Origin: Oscillospiraceae bacterium
Lineage (GTDB): Bacteria; Bacillota; Clostridia; Oscillospirales; Oscillospiraceae
DNA: 64,000 bases
Direction of reading: 5' to 3'
NCBI GenBank assembly: GCA_015068225.1
Contig: SVKX01000002.1
Span: 62,001 to 126,000, forward strand
Shown here piece by piece: positions 60,552-64,000 of this stretch (positions within the stretch are counted from its first letter, which is position 1; the number at the start of each line of letters is the position of its first letter). Under the pieces are notes generated by a model. The model was not told the DNA's origin. It did not search any database and saw only the letters and a list, made by a program, of their open reading frames with translations. The position numbers and the translations under genes were made by a program.

Positions 60552-63500
60552 TTAGAAAAAGCTGACCTGACTGGTATCCGGTAAGCTGCCGAACGCCCCA
60601 GCTTCCTTCAGCATATGAATATGAGTCTTGGAAGCTTTCGGACATGCGGCCGAAAACTCTTCAATGGACAAAAATTGCTTTCCATCACGGCCGCTCACAA
60701 TATCCCAAGCCGCGCTCTCACCCAATCCGGAAATCGCCACAAAAGGCGGCCGCAGCTTTCCATCCTCAATAAGGAATTTAGTAGCATGGCTTTTATAAAT
60801 ATCGATAGGCAAGAACTCAAACCCACGCAGGTAGTATTCATAGACCACCTCCAGCGTGGTCAGTAGATCCTCATCCTTGCTGGTGGCATCCTCGTTTCCG
60901 TCAATGGCCTCAATGTTCGCCTTTACCGAGTCCATTCCATGGGTCATAAGGACTGCATCAAATCCGCCCTTTTGGCTGCGGCGGTAGAAATATGCCGCAT
61001 AGAACGCCAGTGGATAATTTACCTTAAACCAGGCGATCCGGAATGCCATCATAACATAGGCCACCGCGTGAGCCTTGGGGAACAGGTATTTGATCTTCTT
61101 GCAGGAGCCAATGTACCAATCCGGAACACCCGCAGCCACCATCTCCTGCTCGGCACCCTCCGGCAATCCCCTACCCTTACGGACAGACTCCATGATCTTG
61201 AAGGCTCGTTTTTCCGGAATGCCGCAGGATATCAGATAGATCATAATATCGTCACGACAGCCGATGGTGCCGTCCACCGTAGCCGTCTTGGAAGTGATCA
61301 AATCCCGGGCATTTCCCAGCCACACATCTGTACCATGGGTGTAACCGGAGATCCGCACCAGAAAATCGAACTTTTCCGGCATAGTATCCAGCAGCACCCC
61401 ACGGGTAAAGCGGGTATTGAACTCTGGCACGGCCACCGCACCGGTAGGTCCGAGAAGCGGATCATTTTCATAACCAAGCACTTTACTGGAGGTAAAAATG
61501 GACATGGTCTTCTTATCATCCAGCGGAATGGTCTTGGCATCCACTCCGGTCATATCCTCCATCATACGGATCATGGTGGGATCATCGTGGCCCAACATAT
61601 CCAGCTTCAGAAGGTTTTCTTCCATGGAGTGGTATTCAAAATGGGTTGTGATCTGGTCAGATTTGGGGTCATCTGCCGGATGCTGCACAGGGCAGAAATC
61701 CCAGATCTCATTTTCCTGAGGAATGACCACCAGACCGCCGGGATGCTGGCCGGTAGTACGGCGCACACCCACGCAGCCGGAAGCCAGACGGCTCATTTCT
61801 GCCGCCGGAGCTGCAGTGCCCCGCTCTTCCAGATATTTCTTAACATAGCCAAAGGCCGTCTTATCCGCAACCGTACCAATGGTTCCTGCCCGGAAAACAT
61901 GGGCTTTTCCGAACATTTCTGTACAATAGGCATGGGCTCTAGACTGATATTCGCCGGAGAAATTCAGGTCGATATCCGGCACTTTATCGCCGCCAAAACC
62001 CAAAAACGTTTCAAAGGGAATGTTAAAGCCATCCTTTTCCAGCTTCGTACCGCATTTGGGGCAATTTGCATCCGGAAGATCCGCGCCACAGTTATAGCCC
62101 TTAGGCACATCGAGGATCGTATGTTTGCAGCTTGCATTGGGGCAGCGGTAATGGGGCGGAAAGGAATTGACCTCTGTGATTCCCGACAAATATGCGACAA
62201 TGGAGGACCCCACCGATCCACGGGAGCCCACAAGATAGCCATTCTCCAGTGAATTCTGCACAAGGCGCTGGGCGGACATATAGATCACATCATAATGACA
62301 GTTGATAATATCATTCAGCTCTGTATCCACACGCTTGGAGAAAAGCTCAGGGGGATTTTCGCCATAGAGTCTGTGGAATTTTCCGTAAACAAGGTCCTTA
62401 AGGTCCTCCACGGAATTCTCGATCTTGGGCGCAAACAGATTGTGAGGCACGGGACGCAGGGTTTCGCACATATCTGCGATCAAATTGGTGTTGGTTACCA
62501 CAGCCTCAAACGCCTTTTCTTCTCCAAGGTAGGAAAACTCTTTCAGCATTTCGTCCGTAGACCGGAAATACAAGGGATTATCCCGGTCGCAGTCCTTAAA
62601 GCCCTTGGTAGCCAGCAGGATATGACGAAATATTTCATCCTCCGGATTCAGGAAATGGACATCTCCTGTGGCAACCACAGGCTTTCCAAGCTCGTCCGCA
62701 ATGGCCACGATCTTGCGGTTAAGGTCACGGAGTTCCTCATCATTCTCCACCCGAAGCTTCGGTTCTTCAAGCATAAAGCGGTTGTTGGAGACTGGTTGGA
62801 TCTCCAGATAGTCATAAAAGGACGCCAGCCTCTTGATCTCCGCATCCGGTGCGCCAAATAAAACGCTCTGGAAAACCTCATTATTCTCGCACGCAGAGCC
62901 GATGATCAACCCTTCCCGGTACTTCATAAGCTCAGACTTGAAAATACGGGGATTCTTCTTGTAGAATTTCAGATTGGAGTCAGAGATCAGATGATACAGA
63001 TTCCGCAGGCCAACCTGATTCTTCGCAAAAAGAATGATATGCTGGGAGCGGACATGATTGCTATCCTGACGGAAGCGGATCTTCTGCTCCGTTAGCGCTT
63101 GATTAACAGACTGTAGATTTCTGACCCCCTGCTCTTCCAGCTTCTCGAAAAGTTTCCCAAGAATCTTTCCGCAAATCAGGGCATCATCTGCTGCTCTGTG
63201 GTGGTTAAAATCGCCCAGATCAAAGGCCTTAGCCACAATATTCAGCTTATGCTGATTCAGCTCCGGCATGAGGCACTGGGCAAGGATCAGCGTGTCTACC
63301 GAATTGACCGTATAATCAATTCCCAGACGGCTACACTCTCTGTGAATGAATGTGGTATCAAAGCGGGCGTTATGCGCAGCCAGAACACGGCCACCTACAA
63401 ATTCCAGGAACTTCGGCAGCACCTCTTCAATTTTGGGTGCACCCTGAAGCATCTCATCTGTAATGCCGGTAAGATCCGTTGTCTCCTTGTCCAACCGCTG

Positions 63501-64000
63501 CTGAGGATCCACAAAGGTCTGGAAGCGGTCGATCTCTCTGCCCTGCTTCATCAAAACTGCACCAATCTCGATGATCCGGTCATGCCGGGGTGCAAGTCCA
63601 GTGGTTTCCAGATCAAAGGCTACATACTCATCGTCAAAGCTTAAATCCGCACTGCCACAGACAGCAGGAATATCGTCCACATCGTTGACATAGTAGCCCT
63701 CACAGCCATAGAGGATCTTGATGGTCTCATCAGTTCCGGCAACCTTGGGCGCACCCTTCCAGTCCTCTACCACATGAAGCGCGTCCGTAAAGGACTGCAC
63801 GCAGCCATGATCCGTAATTGCAATAGCTTTATGTCCCCATGCAGCAGCCTGCTTTATGGCTGCCTTTGTATTGGTCAGCGCGTCCATATTGCTCATGACC
63901 GTATGCATATGCAGCTCTACCCGTTTGCCGTTTTTGGCAGTATCCTGCCGTTTTGGCATTGCACCGGGCATAATGGCATTAGGCTTCAAAACCATTTCAT
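60552..64000 (-). CDS. polC: DNA polymerase III PolC (5' partial)
   Basis: The Gram-positive leading-strand polymerase. The frame runs past the right edge; the visible 1149 residues lack the first roughly 300 (the N-terminal and OB domains). The PHP domain begins [16 protein letters not shown], and a 3'-5' exonuclease ([11 protein letters not shown]) is inserted in it, which is diagnostic for PolC. The palm shows [12 protein letters not shown], and a zinc-binding CPNASCKH ... CPKC lies before it. DnaE is also in the window. Confidence 0.97.
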   Translation of the reverse strand, partial: EMVLKPNAIMPGAMPKRQDTAKNGKRVELHMHTVMSNMDALTNTKAAIKQAAAWGHKAIAITDHGCVQSFTDALHVVEDWKGAPKVAGTDETIKILYGCEGYYVNDVDDIPAVCGSADLSFDDEYVAFDLETTGLAPRHDRIIEIGAVLMKQGREIDRFQTFVDPQQRLDKETTDLTGITDEMLQGAPKIEEVLPKFLEFVGGRVLAAHNARFDTTFIHRECSRLGIDYTVNSVDTLILAQCLMPELNQHKLNIVAKAFDLGDFNHHRAADDALICGKILGKLFEKLEEQGVRNLQSVNQALTEQKIRFRQDSNHVRSQHIILFAKNQVGLRNLYHLISDSNLKFYKKNPRIFKSELMKYREGLIIGSACENNEVFQSVLFGAPDAEIKRLASFYDYLEIQPVSNNRFMLEEPKLRVENDEELRDLNRKIVAIADELGKPVVATGDVHFLNPEDEIFRHILLATKGFKDCDRDNPLYFRSTDEMLKEFSYLGEEKAFEAVVTNTNLIADMCETLRPVPHNLFAPKIENSVEDLKDLVYGKFHRLYGENPPELFSKRVDTELNDIINCHYDVIYMSAQRLVQNSLENGYLVGSRGSVGSSIVAYLSGITEVNSFPPHYRCPNASCKHTILDVPKGYNCGADLPDANCPKCGTKLEKDGFNIPFETFLGFGGDKVPDIDLNFSGEYQSRAHAYCTEMFGKAHVFRAGTIGTVADKTAFGYVKKYLEERGTAAPAAEMSRLASGCVGVRRTTGQHPGGLVVIPQENEIWDFCPVQHPADDPKSDQITTHFEYHSMEENLLKLDMLGHDDPTMIRMMEDMTGVDAKTIPLDDKKTMSIFTSSKVLGYENDPLLGPTGAVAVPEFNTRFTRGVLLDTMPEKFDFLVRISGYTHGTDVWLGNARDLITSKTATVDGTIGCRDDIMIYLISCGIPEKRAFKIMESVRKGRGLPEGAEQEMVAAGVPDWYIGSCKKIKYLFPKAHAVAYVMMAFRIAWFKVNYPLAFYAAYFYRRSQKGGFDAVLMTHGMDSVKANIEAIDGNEDATSKDEDLLTTLEVVYEYYLRGFEFLPIDIYKSHATKFLIEDGKLRPPFVAISGLGESAAWDIVSGRDGKQFLSIEEFSAACPKASKTHIHMLKEAGAFGSLPDTSQVSFF

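Noticed and set aside
60939-62252. 437-residue + strand ORF
   Set aside because: Antisense to polC, which is unmistakable.

Overview
The window reads as a chromosome segment of a Gram-positive, endospore-forming member of the Clostridia, most likely an Oscillospirales-type gut anaerobe. The lineage below Clostridia is inference. The signs are spore-coat cotJ genes, both PolC- and DnaE-type replicative polymerases, WhiA, RNase M5, an ECF transporter core with truA, a T-box before alaS, an L10 leader before rplJL, and AGGAGG-type ribosome sites with frequent GTG and TTG starts. Base composition looks close to 50% GC. I found no tRNA, rRNA, CRISPR array, prophage or insertion sequence; this is mostly housekeeping DNA.

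Layout. 1-5.3 kb (+): the end of a cotJ operon (a fused CotJA-CotJB, then CotJC), an M13 metallopeptidase, an alpha/beta hydrolase, a MutT-type Nudix enzyme and a cytidylate-kinase-like protein. 5.3-16.1 kb (-): a membrane protein, a DUF4317 protein, then a long tightly packed operon running lipoprotein, response regulator, histidine kinase, DUF1385 protein, prmC, recA, recX, rimO, pgsA. 16.2-21.5 kb (-): murB, whiA, dnaE. 21.6-25.4 kb: a four-cluster ferredoxin, small lipoprotein and membrane proteins, a glutaredoxin-like protein, a catalytically degenerate PyrF-like protein and a double-flavodoxin protein. 25.4-34.8 kb (-): a penicillin-binding protein, an rRNA-type methyltransferase, ecfA1, ecfA2, ecfT, truA and clpE.

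35-37.7 kb (+): a BofC-like small protein with a sigma-E-like promoter, a DUF1292 protein, a probable 6S RNA and a PrsA-type foldase. 37.8-39.4 kb: two half-size TauE/SafE proteins, ruvX and tspO. 39.5-45.2 kb (+): the translation-related cluster rpmG, secE, nusG, rplK, rplA, then rplJ, rplL and a membrane protein. A lipoprotein gene on the opposite strand splits this cluster. 45.2-53.6 kb: a GH3 lipoprotein (+), then (-) an Mrp ATPase, and the run comEC, holA, rnmV, an ABC-F gene and a Nudix gene. 53.6-64 kb: alaS with its T-box, pepF, an EamA transporter (+), a nucleoside phosphorylase and polC, which runs off the right edge.

The most interesting signals are regulatory RNA and small oddities rather than a new defence island. 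They are: (i) a strong promoter, a 28-codon leader ORF and an intrinsic terminator upstream of the lipoprotein inserted in the ribosomal-protein cluster; (ii) a folded, possibly pseudoknotted leader before rpmG-secE-nusG; (iii) two L1-stalk look-alike sequences before rplK and rplA; (iv) a PyrF-family protein without its catalytic residues; (v) the CotJA-CotJB fusion; (vi) a zinc-ribbon-like insert in the class A PBP; and (vii) a terminator-like hairpin holding the ribosome site of a TauE gene.
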